In this document: in pieces, positions 23,582 to 31,385 of the stretch
How the letters are laid out: each line of letters opens with the position of its first letter
Numbering within the stretch: position 1 is the first letter of the stretch
From: JAFGBM01 sp964564915
Lineage (GTDB): Bacteria; Actinomycetota; Actinomycetes; Actinomycetales; Demequinaceae
Direction: 5' to 3'
Assembly (NCBI GenBank): GCA_964564915.1
Contig: CAZMCU010000016.1
Location: 1 to 31,460, forward strand
DNA: 31,460 bases
Translations under genes and position numbers: made by a program
The notes under the pieces: generated by a model
What the model was told of the DNA's origin: nothing
Seen by the model: only the letters and a program-made list of their open reading frames with translations
Databases searched by the model: none

Positions 23582-26083
23582 CTAGGTCGTGACGATGTTG
23601 ACGAGGGTGGGGGGTCGCACGATGACGGTACGAACGGAAGCGTCACCCATCGCGCGACGAGCACCCGCGGAAGCCAACGCCAACTCCCGCAACTCCGCCT
23701 CTCCGATGTCGGGCGAAACCTCCAGTCGGTCACGCACCTTGCCCATGACCTGGACGACGCACGTGACCGACTCCCGCACGAGCAGAGCCTCGTCGACGCT
23801 GGGCCATCCCGCGCGGGCGACGTTCGAGTGCCCCAGGGTTGCCCACATGTCCTCGGCCACGTACGGGGCAAAGAGCGAGAGAAGGATCGCGACAGCCTCT
23901 GCGGCTTCGCGCACGGCCGGATCCGTCGGACCCACGCCCGTGTCGATGGTCTTTCGGGTCGCGTTGACGATCTCCATGACTTTCGCTACGGCCACGTTGA
24001 AGCGGAAGGCGTCGATGAGGCCTTCGACGTCGCGAACGGCACGGTGCGTGACGGAGCGGAGGGCCGTGTCTCCGGTACTCGGGTCGACTCCAGGCTCGGA
24101 CGCGACGTCCCTTGCGATCCTCCACGCTCGAGCGAGGAACTTCATACTTCCCGCGGGGGAGACGTCAGCCCAGTCGATATCCTCTTCCGGTGGTCCAGCG
24201 AAGACCATGGTGAGGCGCACGGCATCGACCCCGTACTCCCCGAGTTGCTCCCCGAGGGCAACAAGGTTGCCCCTTGTCTTCGACATTGCCGAACCATCCA
24301 TCAACACCATCCCCTGGTTCAAGAGTGCCGTGAATGGCTCCTCGAACTCGACGAGGCCCATGTCGTGGAGGGCCTTGGTGAAGAAACGCGCGTAGAGGAG
24401 GTGGAGGATCGCGTGGGTAACACCGCCGACGTATTGGTCGACGGGGGCCCAGCGTTTCGCCTCTGCGGCGTCGAAGGGCGCGTTGGTGAGATGGGGAGAG
24501 AGATAGCGGAGGAAGTACCACGACGAGTCGACGAACGTGTCCATCGTGTCGGTGTCGCGCGTCGCGGGCTTCCCGCAGCGCGGGCAGGTCGTCTTGAGCC
24601 ACTCGGTCGCGGCCCCGAGGGGCGACTGACCTTTGGGTTTGAGGTCGAGCCCCTCACTCGGGGGGAGTTCGACCGGAAGGTGGTCGTCGGGAACGGCGAC
24701 CTCACCGCAGTCCTCGCAATGGACGATTGGGATGGGCGTCCCCCAGTACCGCTGGCGGGAGATGAGCCAGTCGCGAAGCCGGTACGTCGTCGTCGCCGTT
24801 CCGACGCCGTCCTTCTCCAGTTGAGAGATGATGCTCGCGATCGCCTCCGCCTTGGGCAACCCGTCGATCGAGCCGGAGTTGACGAGCGTCCCATCCCCCG
24901 TCGTCGCAACGCCGGAGGACGCCGGGTCGGGCAGCGGGTTTCCGTCGTCGTCGAGGCAATCGAGGACGACCCGCACCGTCAGCCCCATCGCGAGGGCGAA
25001 GTCGAGGTCCCGCTGGTCGTGGGCGGGGACGGCCATGATCGCGCCGTGGCCGTAGTCGGCGAGGACGTAGTCGGACGCCCAGATCGGGAGCTTCTCTCCG
25101 TTGACAGGGTTGATCGCGTATCGCTGGAGGAACACCCCGGTCTTCGTCGCCTCGGTCGAAAGGCGATCGATCTCGCTCGTCGCCTTGACCTGTTCAAGGT
25201 AGGTCGCGAACGCGGCTCGCGTGTCCTCGTCCGCCCCCGCGGCGAGCTCGGCCGCGAGGTCGCTGTCGGCGGCGACGACCATGAACGTCGCCCCGAAGAG
25301 GGTGTCGGGGCGCGTCGTGTAGACCGTAATCGGTTCGTCCCGTCCTTCGATCGCGAACGTCACGTCAGCGCCGGTCGAGCGACCGATCCAGTTCCGCTGC
25401 ATCGCGAGAACCTTGTCGGGCCACTTGCCCTCAAGGGTGTCGAGGTCGTTCAGGAGCCGCTCGGCGTACTCCGTGATCTTGAAGTACCACTGGGTGAGCT
25501 TCTTCTTCGTGACGGGGGTATCGCACCGCTCGCAGGTCCCCCCGACGACCTGCTCGTTGGCGAGAACGGTTTGGCAACTGGGGCACCAGTTGACCTGGCT
25601 CGGTTTGCGGTACGCGAGCCCGCGCTCGAAAAGACGGGTGAATATCCATTGGTTCCAGCGGTAGTACTCGGGCCGATGGGTCGCGAGCATGCGGTCCCAG
25701 TCGAACGAGCAGGCGTAGCGCTCCATCGACTCCCGTTGCTGCTCGATGTTGTCCTCGGTCCACGCGCGCGGATCGGCGCCGCGCTTGATGGCCGCGTTCT
25801 CCGCTGGCAGCCCGAAGGAGTCCCAGCCGATCGGATGGAGGACGTTGAATCCGCGCTGAACCCAGTAGCGCGCGATGACGTCGCCGAGCGCGTACGCCTC
25901 CGCATGCCCCATGTGGAGGTCGCCCGACGGGTACGGGAACATGTCGAGCACGTACTTGGTCGGACGCGGGTCACCGGGAGTGCCGCTGCGGAACGGCTGC
26001 GTCTCCCTCCACACGGGAAGCCATCGTGCTTCGATCGCGCGGAAGTCGTATCGCTCGTCCAGGTCTGAATCCTCGGTCGCCAC
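23582..26083 (-). CDS. leuS: Leucyl-tRNA synthetase
   Basis: LeuS charges tRNA-Leu and edits misactivated amino acids. The 833-residue enzyme has the HIGH-type motif HMGH near residue 58, a zinc-binding cysteine cluster (CPSCQTVL and CERCDTPV), the CP1 editing domain with TTRPDTLFGATF, DSSWYFLRYLSPH, the KMSKS-type loop AMSKTRGN and the C-terminal anticodon-binding and tail domains. AMSK-type loops are usual in this actinobacterial branch. Start GTG 26083 follows TAGAAT by 6 bases. It opens the conserved leuS-to-holA block. Confidence 0.96.
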   Translation of the reverse strand: MATEDSDLDERYDFRAIEARWLPVWRETQPFRSGTPGDPRPTKYVLDMFPYPSGDLHMGHAEAYALGDVIARYWVQRGFNVLHPIGWDSFGLPAENAAIKRGADPRAWTEDNIEQQRESMERYACSFDWDRMLATHRPEYYRWNQWIFTRLFERGLAYRKPSQVNWCPSCQTVLANEQVVGGTCERCDTPVTKKKLTQWYFKITEYAERLLNDLDTLEGKWPDKVLAMQRNWIGRSTGADVTFAIEGRDEPITVYTTRPDTLFGATFMVVAADSDLAAELAAGADEDTRAAFATYLEQVKATSEIDRLSTEATKTGVFLQRYAINPVNGEKLPIWASDYVLADYGHGAIMAVPAHDQRDLDFALAMGLTVRVVLDCLDDDGNPLPDPASSGVATTGDGTLVNSGSIDGLPKAEAIASIISQLEKDGVGTATTTYRLRDWLISRQRYWGTPIPIVHCEDCGEVAVPDDHLPVELPPSEGLDLKPKGQSPLGAATEWLKTTCPRCGKPATRDTDTMDTFVDSSWYFLRYLSPHLTNAPFDAAEAKRWAPVDQYVGGVTHAILHLLYARFFTKALHDMGLVEFEEPFTALLNQGMVLMDGSAMSKTRGNLVALGEQLGEYGVDAVRLTMVFAGPPEEDIDWADVSPAGSMKFLARAWRIARDVASEPGVDPSTGDTALRSVTHRAVRDVEGLIDAFRFNVAVAKVMEIVNATRKTIDTGVGPTDPAVREAAEAVAILLSLFAPYVAEDMWATLGHSNVARAGWPSVDEALLVRESVTCVVQVMGKVRDRLEVSPDIGEAELRELALASAGARRAMGDASVRTVIVRPPTLVNIVTT

Positions 26084-26089
26084 GGCGCG

Positions 26090-26095
26090 ATTCTA
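26090..26095 (-). promoter_or_regulatory. -10 box (TAGAAT) of a probable leaderless promoter for leuS
   Basis: TAGAAT on the minus strand lies 6 bases before GTG 26083. It is the best -10 match of the leaderless set. With no leader, a T-box or attenuator upstream of leuS is excluded if this is the main start. Confidence 0.55.
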
Positions 26096-26123
26096 CCGGG
26101 GTCGACGTGGGGCCGATCGCCCC

Positions 26124-27929
26124 CTAGGGACTCGCCACCGGTACACCTCCCCCGAGCAGCAGTCCCTCATCCAGAAGCTCGTCCTGAGTTTGGCCGGGGA
26201 ACACCCAGATGATCTCGTCCCCGGCCCAACTGGACAGCAGGGGCAAGGCCCCTTCTTGAGCCGCCGTGTCCCAGCCGATGCTGCCCAAGACAAGGTCGCT
26301 CGGTCGCTCGTCACGCTCGGAGTTGTAGAAGTGAACCATGCGCGGAAGACACCACCACGTGTACTCAACCCACAAGAAGGGGTAGTCGTCGACGGAGACG
26401 TCCACGGCAAGGGACTCGCTCGCGGGGACGGTCTCCAATGCTCGCGCGGGTGGCCACACCCCCCGCGCGAGCGTCTCGCGAGGCTTGATGATCTCGACAT
26501 CGACGGAGATCGTGACGAACGTGAAGTAGGCGACCAGCATCCCGATCGCGATGGGGGAGCGTTTCGAGAGCAGAAGGACGATGAGGACGACGAGCAGGAG
26601 GACGAAGGTAATCGACGCCCACGGGTCCTTTTGGTCGGACGCGACGAGCACTTGGCTCAACATGTGGGAGATCGCCGGAAGGTGCCCAGGTTCCCACCAC
26701 CCTCCCGCAGGGAAGTGCGGCACGCTGATCACGAGGAACAGTCCGCTGATCACCACCGCGGCGACGGCTAGGACGGCAGCCAGGTGGCGCGTCAGCCCCT
26801 TGACCATCACGATGAGGCCGAGGGCGGCAAGGGTCGCCGCAAGTCCGTCGAAATACCTCCCGTAGACGTGGATGTCGAGCCGGAGGTGAGAAGGCTCGGA
26901 TCCGGCGACGTAGATGGCGACAAACAGTAGCGAGGCACCGAAGGCCCCGAGGGCCCATCGGGCGAAGACGCGATCGTCGCCCTTTCGGGCCAGGGTGATG
27001 AGGAAACCCACCCCGATGAGTGCGAGGCCCGCCCATCCCACCACTTGGTACCACGTCTGTGCCGTGATGGCGTCGACGGCCTCTCCAATGTTCTGGTCCG
27101 ACAGGCTCCCGAGCGTACTGTTCGTGCGTCCTTGGGCACCGTGGAGCCTGGTCGACGTCCACAGGAAGAGCGCGTAGCCGCCTCCCACGACCACGACGTA
27201 TGCCGCGATACCCGCAATCGCGGCCCTCACCGATCGACGAGCGAGGGCGATGAGCGCCAATCCGCCGACGGCCGCAAAGGCGATTCCCCTTCCATGGCAA
27301 GCGAACGTCGCCCCGATGGCCAACGCCGCGAGCACCGCATTGCGCGCGGAGGCCTTCCGCGCGAGTTCGAGACCTCGCCATGCGGCGAAAGCGACGACGA
27401 GCGAAAACGCTTGTTCCGACCATACGTAATTGGCGTAGATGATGTGCCCCGGTGCGAGGGCGACCACGGACCCGACGATCATCGCCGCGTTGCGTGTCAA
27501 GCCGAACGCTTGTCCCAGCCTCATGAGGGGATAGATGATCGCGAGGCTGAGCAAGGCGCAGACAATGATCGCGGCGCGATAGACCGTGGCGGGGTCGCTC
27601 GAGAACCACCAGATGGGGGCCAGGATCACCGATGTTCCCGGCATGTAGGCGTCGCCTACGTAGGTGAGGGGGGAGGCGGGGTGCGCAATGATGTAGGAGG
27701 GGGCGAGGATTCCCACCTCGTCGGAGTAAAGCGCTGGTCCGCTCGAATTCCACACGACGAGGGTGGTCATCACCGTCGAGAACGCGACGGATGCCCACGC
27801 GAGCCACGTCGGGGGGTCGAGCCGGTGGGGCTGGGGCGGGGAAGGATCGGCCGCAGGGGCGGTGGTTGCCCGTTTGCGCTTGCTTCCCTCCGGGGTCGTG
27901 GGGGATCCGGACGTGGGGCGGGGTGTCAT
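26124..27929 (-). CDS. Polytopic GT-C-like membrane glycosyltransferase (putative)
   Basis: The 601-residue protein has a Ser/Pro/Lys-rich cytoplasmic N-terminus (1-40), then about a dozen hydrophobic segments and a C-terminal soluble part (about 500-601). The first external loop holds the acidic pair in ALYSDEVGIL, the placement of the catalytic acidic residue in GT-C enzymes (ArnT, PMT, arabinofuranosyltransferases). Such enzymes transfer sugars from polyprenyl phosphates on the outer face of the membrane. No donor or acceptor can be named. ATG 27929 follows TAGGGT by 6 bases. The neighbours are not glycan genes. It could also be a non-enzymatic GT-C fold protein. Confidence 0.7.
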   Translation of the reverse strand: MTPRPTSGSPTTPEGSKRKRATTAPAADPSPPQPHRLDPPTWLAWASVAFSTVMTTLVVWNSSGPALYSDEVGILAPSYIIAHPASPLTYVGDAYMPGTSVILAPIWWFSSDPATVYRAAIIVCALLSLAIIYPLMRLGQAFGLTRNAAMIVGSVVALAPGHIIYANYVWSEQAFSLVVAFAAWRGLELARKASARNAVLAALAIGATFACHGRGIAFAAVGGLALIALARRSVRAAIAGIAAYVVVVGGGYALFLWTSTRLHGAQGRTNSTLGSLSDQNIGEAVDAITAQTWYQVVGWAGLALIGVGFLITLARKGDDRVFARWALGAFGASLLFVAIYVAGSEPSHLRLDIHVYGRYFDGLAATLAALGLIVMVKGLTRHLAAVLAVAAVVISGLFLVISVPHFPAGGWWEPGHLPAISHMLSQVLVASDQKDPWASITFVLLLVVLIVLLLSKRSPIAIGMLVAYFTFVTISVDVEIIKPRETLARGVWPPARALETVPASESLAVDVSVDDYPFLWVEYTWWCLPRMVHFYNSERDERPSDLVLGSIGWDTAAQEGALPLLSSWAGDEIIWVFPGQTQDELLDEGLLLGGGVPVASP

Positions 27930-27935
27930 AGCCTC

Positions 27936-27941
27936 ACCCTA
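27936..27941 (-). promoter_or_regulatory. -10 box (TAGGGT) of a probable leaderless promoter for the GT-C-like gene
   Basis: TAGGGT on the minus strand is 6 bases before ATG 27929. It separates this gene from hemC-like transcription upstream. Confidence 0.5.
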
Positions 27942-28003
27942 GCGTGGCCGCCCCTCGGTCGACGGTAGAAGGGTTGGTCTCCGATCGGATCGTGGTGAAC
28001 GTG

Positions 28004-28918
28004 CTAGGAACGGATCAACCGCATCGCGCCCCGCCCTAAAAGGGAAAGTGCCGCGTTGCGGCCCAGCGTTTCGGCGTCCGCCAGGGTTGCCGAGGAGAAA
28101 TCGTTGAGGGCGAGTGTTCCCGCACGGTTGAGCACCCGTACGTGAAGACGCAGGTAATCCCCCGTGACCGTTGCGAAAGCCCCGATGGGTGCGTTTGTGA
28201 TGGTGCCCAATCCCTCAACCGCAGCCCGCTCCGCTGTGATGGCTGCTCGAGTCGGAAGGTCGTCCAGTGCCGCGACCGCTTCCTTGAGGGGGTCGGGGGC
28301 GCTCGCGAGGATCTCGACGGCGAAGGCCCCTTGTCCGGGCGCGGGAACGATGTCGTCGGTCTCGAAGACCTGAACGGCGGAATGGGAGCGCCCCAGCAAA
28401 TCGAGATCCGCCTTCCCCAGCACGAGCCCTTCGTAGTCTCCCCCGTTGAGCTTCTCGAACTGGAAGTCGATGGGGCCGGTCGCCTCGACGACGACGAAGT
28501 CCGGGCGCAACGCGCGAACCTGGGAGGCGCGCCGGGCCGAGTCCACGGCGATCCGCGCGCCGAGGGGAAGATCCGCAAGAATCCATCCTCCGGTGCATGC
28601 CGCATCGCGCGCCTCTCCGCGGCGCGGAATCCCGGCGACGATGACGTCGGGGTGAGCCTCCAGGGGGACATCTTCCATCGCGTGGACAACAACATCGCAC
28701 TCCCCGGATAGCAGGGCCACCCTCAAGGCTGCGACGTATACCCCGGATTCCTGACCGACGGATCGCTCGTGCCGAGAGTCCCCCTCCGCTGTCACCGGAA
28801 CCACGGAGACGTCAAGGTCGATGCCTCGGTCGGAGGCCGCTTCCACGAGGAAGTCGAGGACGAGGCCGGACTGCGCGCGCGCAAGACCGCTAGCCCGCGT
28901 TCCCATCCGCACCCTCAT
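28004..28918 (-). CDS. Degenerate hydroxymethylbilane synthase (HemC) homologue lacking the cofactor cysteine
   Basis: The 304-residue protein aligns along its whole length with porphobilinogen deaminase: MGTRASGLARAQSG, TAEGDSRHE, HAMEDVP, SARRASQVRALRPD, FEKLNGGDYEGLVLGKADL, PAPGQGAFAVE and ERAAVEGL through PIGAFA. True HemC builds hydroxymethylbilane on a dipyrromethane cofactor bound to a Cys (GGC, Cys242 in E. coli). Here that position is Thr241. The Lys of HSMKDVP is Glu82, the RGN and TRL arginines are Thr and Gln, and the GLFVKEL loop is VYVAAL. The catalytic Asp (Asp83) and the paired Arg129-Arg130 remain. It therefore probably does not make hydroxymethylbilane. No hemA, hemB or hemD lies nearby. 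ATG 28918 has only a weak CAGGCT box 6 bases before. Confidence 0.85.
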   Translation of the reverse strand: MRVRMGTRASGLARAQSGLVLDFLVEAASDRGIDLDVSVVPVTAEGDSRHERSVGQESGVYVAALRVALLSGECDVVVHAMEDVPLEAHPDVIVAGIPRRGEARDAACTGGWILADLPLGARIAVDSARRASQVRALRPDFVVVEATGPIDFQFEKLNGGDYEGLVLGKADLDLLGRSHSAVQVFETDDIVPAPGQGAFAVEILASAPDPLKEAVAALDDLPTRAAITAERAAVEGLGTITNAPIGAFATVTGDYLRLHVRVLNRAGTLALNDFSSATLADAETLGRNAALSLLGRGAMRLIRS

Positions 28919-28949
28919 GGCACCAGCCTGCCACAGTGGACCGGTACGC

Positions 28950-30131
28950 CTACGAGACGCGCGCGGTTCGAAATCCCGGCCCTACCACGAGGATGCTGCC
29001 GCCCACGACCGTGAACGCCACCGCTACCCACGCGGTTGCGAGGTAACCAAACCCCGCGCCGAGGACAACCGCGCCCATGGCTGCCCCCAATGCGTTCGCA
29101 ATATTGAGGGAGCCGTGGGACATAGCGGCACCGAGCATAGGCGAAGCATGAACGACATCCATGAAATGTGTTTGGGCTCCTTGGGACATGAGCCCGGTTG
29201 CGGCGTTGACGGCGAGGACGACGACAACTGCGATCACGGGTGTCGCTCCGCCAATGGCCAAGGCCACGAAGCAGAGGAGGCTGGCGACGGCGCCAATGCG
29301 AGCCGATCGAATGGGGGAGACATCCGTCAGCTTGCCCCCGAGAAGCGTCCCGAGGGTCATCGCCGCACCGGTCGCGGACAGCACCACGGTCACCTGACCC
29401 ACACTCAAGTGATTGAGATCCTGCAGGATCGGCACGACGTAGGCGAAAACGACCCCGAATCCCGCGAAGCCGAGCGCACAGAAGGCGAGGGCGGCCCCCA
29501 CCGCGGGCCCTCGGAGGTGCGCGAGGTCGCGGCGCCACGTCGTCGGCCCCGTGGCGGGAACGGAAGGAACGAAGAGCCTCACAAGCACGAGCGCCACCAA
29601 AGCCGCCGCCGAGACGAAGGCGTAGGACACTCGCCAGCTAACGTTGGCCGACACGTACTTCATCAGGGGGACAGCCACCACGATCGCAACCGTGTACCCC
29701 GACATCATGATGGCCATCGCGCGCCCCCTCCGCTTGGCCCCGAGAACGTGAGATCCCACCACCGCCCCCGCCGCCAAGAACACCCCGTGGGGAATCGCGG
29801 CAAGGAATCGCATGATCATGAGGGTCGGGAGGTTGGGAGAGAGCGCGGTCCCGGCGTTCATGACGACGCCCACGGCCATCATGGCTTGGAGGATCGTACG
29901 TCGGTCCCATCGGGCAAGAAGGATGATCATGAGGGGCGCGGAAATCGCGACCCCGAGGGCGTACCCGGAAATCGAATATCCAACGAGTGGCACTGTGGTG
30001 TGAAGGTCTCGCGCCTGCTCGATGACGACCGCGCCCGCTCCCGCCTGGGACGACCCGATGGAGAACGCCCCGGACGTGAGAGCGAGGAGGACCAACCCGG
30101 AAGGCCAGACTCGGCGCGGAGCAGAAGACAT
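28950..30131 (-). CDS. MFS transporter, DHA1/AraJ-like efflux family
   Basis: The 393-residue protein has twelve predicted membrane segments in two halves. The motif-A-like loop between helices 2 and 3 contains LLARWDRRTILQ, and a motif-C-like segment in helix 5 reads MMSGYTVAIVVAVPLM. This is typical of drug or sugar efflux carriers of the DHA1 group (AraJ, CmlR). The substrate cannot be deduced. ATG 30131 is chosen with AAGG about 9 bases upstream; a TTG three codons earlier is less likely. It is 31 bases upstream of the HemC-like gene on the same strand and may be co-transcribed. Confidence 0.9.
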   Translation of the reverse strand: MSSAPRRVWPSGLVLLALTSGAFSIGSSQAGAGAVVIEQARDLHTTVPLVGYSISGYALGVAISAPLMIILLARWDRRTILQAMMAVGVVMNAGTALSPNLPTLMIMRFLAAIPHGVFLAAGAVVGSHVLGAKRRGRAMAIMMSGYTVAIVVAVPLMKYVSANVSWRVSYAFVSAAALVALVLVRLFVPSVPATGPTTWRRDLAHLRGPAVGAALAFCALGFAGFGVVFAYVVPILQDLNHLSVGQVTVVLSATGAAMTLGTLLGGKLTDVSPIRSARIGAVASLLCFVALAIGGATPVIAVVVVLAVNAATGLMSQGAQTHFMDVVHASPMLGAAMSHGSLNIANALGAAMGAVVLGAGFGYLATAWVAVAFTVVGGSILVVGPGFRTARVS

Positions 30132-30151
30132 GACATCCAACCTTGATGTAT

Positions 30152-30175
30152 GGGGACACGGGGACGTCAGCGTCC
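30152..30175. promoter_or_regulatory. GGGGAC half-sites and imperfect palindrome upstream of the MFS gene
   Basis: GGGGAC occurs at 30152-30157 and again at 30160-30165. GGACG (30162-30166) pairs with CGTCC (30171-30175). These resemble half-sites of the strong palindrome at 30281-30300 but with wrong spacing. Binding by the same regulator is only a possibility. Confidence 0.3.
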
Positions 30176-30280
30176 ATCGCCCATCCTAGGGTGCTCGCTC
30201 GTGCCGCAACCGCTCCTGGAGATGGTGCCGAGGCCCGAGCCGCCTCCGGCTGCCGCAATCCGACTCGCCCCGTCGCGCTC

Positions 30281-30300
30281 GCGGGGACATAAGTCCCCAC
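30281..30300. promoter_or_regulatory. DosR/DevR-like box
   Basis: GGGGAC-ATAA-GTCCCC (30283-30298) is a perfect palindrome. The 20-base site matches the mycobacterial DosR consensus TTSGGGACTWWAGTCCCSAA at 16 of 20 positions, with all GGGAC/GTCCC contacts kept. It lies in the intergenic region between the MFS gene and the envelope protein, about 68 bases before the predicted transcription start of the latter. No dosR or dosS homologue is in the window, so the regulator is inferred. Confidence 0.65.
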
Positions 30301-30314
30301 CCTTCGGTGTTCAC

Positions 30315-30333
30315 TTAGGGCAGGATTACCTAA
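30315..30333. promoter_or_regulatory. Second palindrome overlapping the -35 region
   Basis: TTAGG, nine bases, CCTAA form an inverted repeat centred at 30324, about 35 bases before the predicted start of transcription. It may be a degenerate second regulator site; the DosR consensus match is poor. Confidence 0.3.
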
Positions 30334-30346
30334 TGTAAGACCGCAG

Positions 30347-30352
30347 TACAAT
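30347..30352 (+). promoter_or_regulatory. -10 box (TACAAT) for the two-TM envelope protein gene
   Basis: TACAAT sits in an unusually AT-rich patch and would start transcription near 30359, giving a leader of about 36 bases that carries the AAGGA ribosome-binding site. The -35 is weak, as expected for an activator-dependent promoter. Confidence 0.55.
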
Positions 30353-30394
30353 TATCGTGATTAGCCCCACCCACCCCATGGAAGGAATATTCGT

Positions 30395-31105
30395 ATGAGT
30401 GCACGACTCAAGAAGCTCGGCCTAGTGCTGGCAGCCCTCGGCCTGATCTTCATGGCCGGCGGAGCCTTCGCCTTCACCAAGGTCCAAGCGGGAGCCGACT
30501 CGCTCCAGGCGTTCAGTGGCGTCCAGAACGTCGCCCTCACCTACGACGACAACGGCAACTTGACCAGCCACGGTTCGGCCGATGAAGGTGCCGCCATTCT
30601 CGCGATGCTCAAGGACGACTGGAAGTACCCCGTCAACATGAGCGACCTCAACCCGAAGGACCCCGTCGTCAACACCGGGACCGAGTACATGTACCAGATG
30701 GCGATGATCTCGTACCACACGCTCCACGGTTCGGTAACGTTCACGCTGCCCGAGGGCTCGGCGGACACAACGTACGACGGCACCGTGTACCACGCCGGCG
30801 ACACCGTGACGTTCGTCAACGACGGAAAGTACTGGACCGGCTTCGATCGGAACAACCCCATCGAGGCGACCGCTCGCAACCTGCTCTGGACTGGAACCGC
30901 ACACGCTCTTATCGCTGAGCTCGGTGTCGGTAGCGTCACGGCTTCAACCCTCCAGATGGGCTACGGCCTGTCCGTCCTCATCGTGGGCATCGGCGGCACG
31001 TTCGTCCTCGCGGGCCTCGGCCTCGTGTGGGCCGCTGCCGGAGTTGCGGCTGCGGACGAGAAGGCGAAGCCCGTCGTCAAGGCGAAGGCCAAGGCGAAGA
31101 GTTAG
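30395..31105 (+). CDS. Conserved envelope protein with two flanking membrane helices
   Basis: The 236-residue protein has an N-terminal membrane helix (about 8-28), an extracytoplasmic domain (about 29-185), a second long hydrophobic stretch (about 187-217) and a Lys/Ala-rich cytoplasmic tail (KAKAKAKS). The outer domain has conserved-looking blocks: SGVQNVALTYDDNGN, MLKDDWKYPV, NTGTEYMYQMAMISYHTLHG, YWTGFDR and ELGVGSVTASTLQMGYGL. I remember similar proteins as uncharacterised in Actinomycetota, some with unreliable automatic names. No enzyme motif is seen. ATG 30395 has AAGGA 9 bases upstream. The promoter region carries a DosR-like box, so redox or hypoxia control is plausible, and a strong terminator follows. 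Confidence 0.85.
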   Translation: MSARLKKLGLVLAALGLIFMAGGAFAFTKVQAGADSLQAFSGVQNVALTYDDNGNLTSHGSADEGAAILAMLKDDWKYPVNMSDLNPKDPVVNTGTEYMYQMAMISYHTLHGSVTFTLPEGSADTTYDGTVYHAGDTVTFVNDGKYWTGFDRNNPIEATARNLLWTGTAHALIAELGVGSVTASTLQMGYGLSVLIVGIGGTFVLAGLGLVWAAAGVAAADEKAKPVVKAKAKAKS

Positions 31106-31120
31106 ACCCGAACCCATGGA

Positions 31121-31148
31121 AGAGGGGCCCCTTCGGGGGCCCCTCTTT
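31121..31148 (+). terminator. Rho-independent terminator
   Basis: An 11-bp perfect stem (AGAGGGGCCCC with GGGGCCCCTCT) closes a TTCG tetraloop and is followed by a short T-run. It sits 15 bases after the envelope protein gene. It may also end the convergent small gene, though the minus-strand tail is less T-rich. Confidence 0.9.
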
Positions 31149-31167
31149 CGCGTTCCCGCGCGACGTC

Positions 31168-31359
31168 CTAGTTGAGGGACGTCAACAAGTCGTAGACGAG
31201 GAATGCCGGCCAGACGATCGCCTTGAGGCACGCGACCAGGAACTCGCCGAATCCGCTGGACTGCTGGACGTAGTACACGAGGGCGCCGATGAAGCCGAGG
31301 CCATAGACGGCGCCGCCTCCCGCTCCCGCCGCCTGCGCGGAACCTTCACGCTTGGTCAT
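31168..31359 (-). CDS. Small conserved membrane protein (63 aa)
   Basis: The product has a short polar N-terminus and two hydrophobic stretches: GGAVYGLGFIGALVYYVQ (about 16-33) and FLVACLKAIVWPAFLVYDLL (about 39-58). I recognise this pattern from small uncharacterised proteins of Actinomycetota but know no function. ATG 31359 has AAAGGGGA about 6 bases upstream. The longer frame runs back through the tRNA gene and is not coding. It begins 26 bases after the tRNA-Ala gene, so both are likely on one transcript. Confidence 0.75.
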   Translation of the reverse strand: MTKREGSAQAAGAGGGAVYGLGFIGALVYYVQQSSGFGEFLVACLKAIVWPAFLVYDLLTSLN

Positions 31360-31385
31360 GAGAATCCCCTTTCCCTTCCCTGAAG

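Noticed and set aside
24230..24310. LeuS KMSKS loop read as AMSKT
   Set aside because: AMSK-type loops are usual in actinobacterial LeuS, the second Lys is present and the rest of the enzyme is intact.
27980..27989. Ten-base palindrome TCCGATCGGA between the GT-C-like and HemC-like genes
   Set aside because: It is short, common in GC-rich DNA and not placed at a promoter I can support.
30129..30140. TTG start three codons before the MFS ATG
   Set aside because: ATG 30131 has a better-spaced ribosome-binding site and gives a normal N-terminus.
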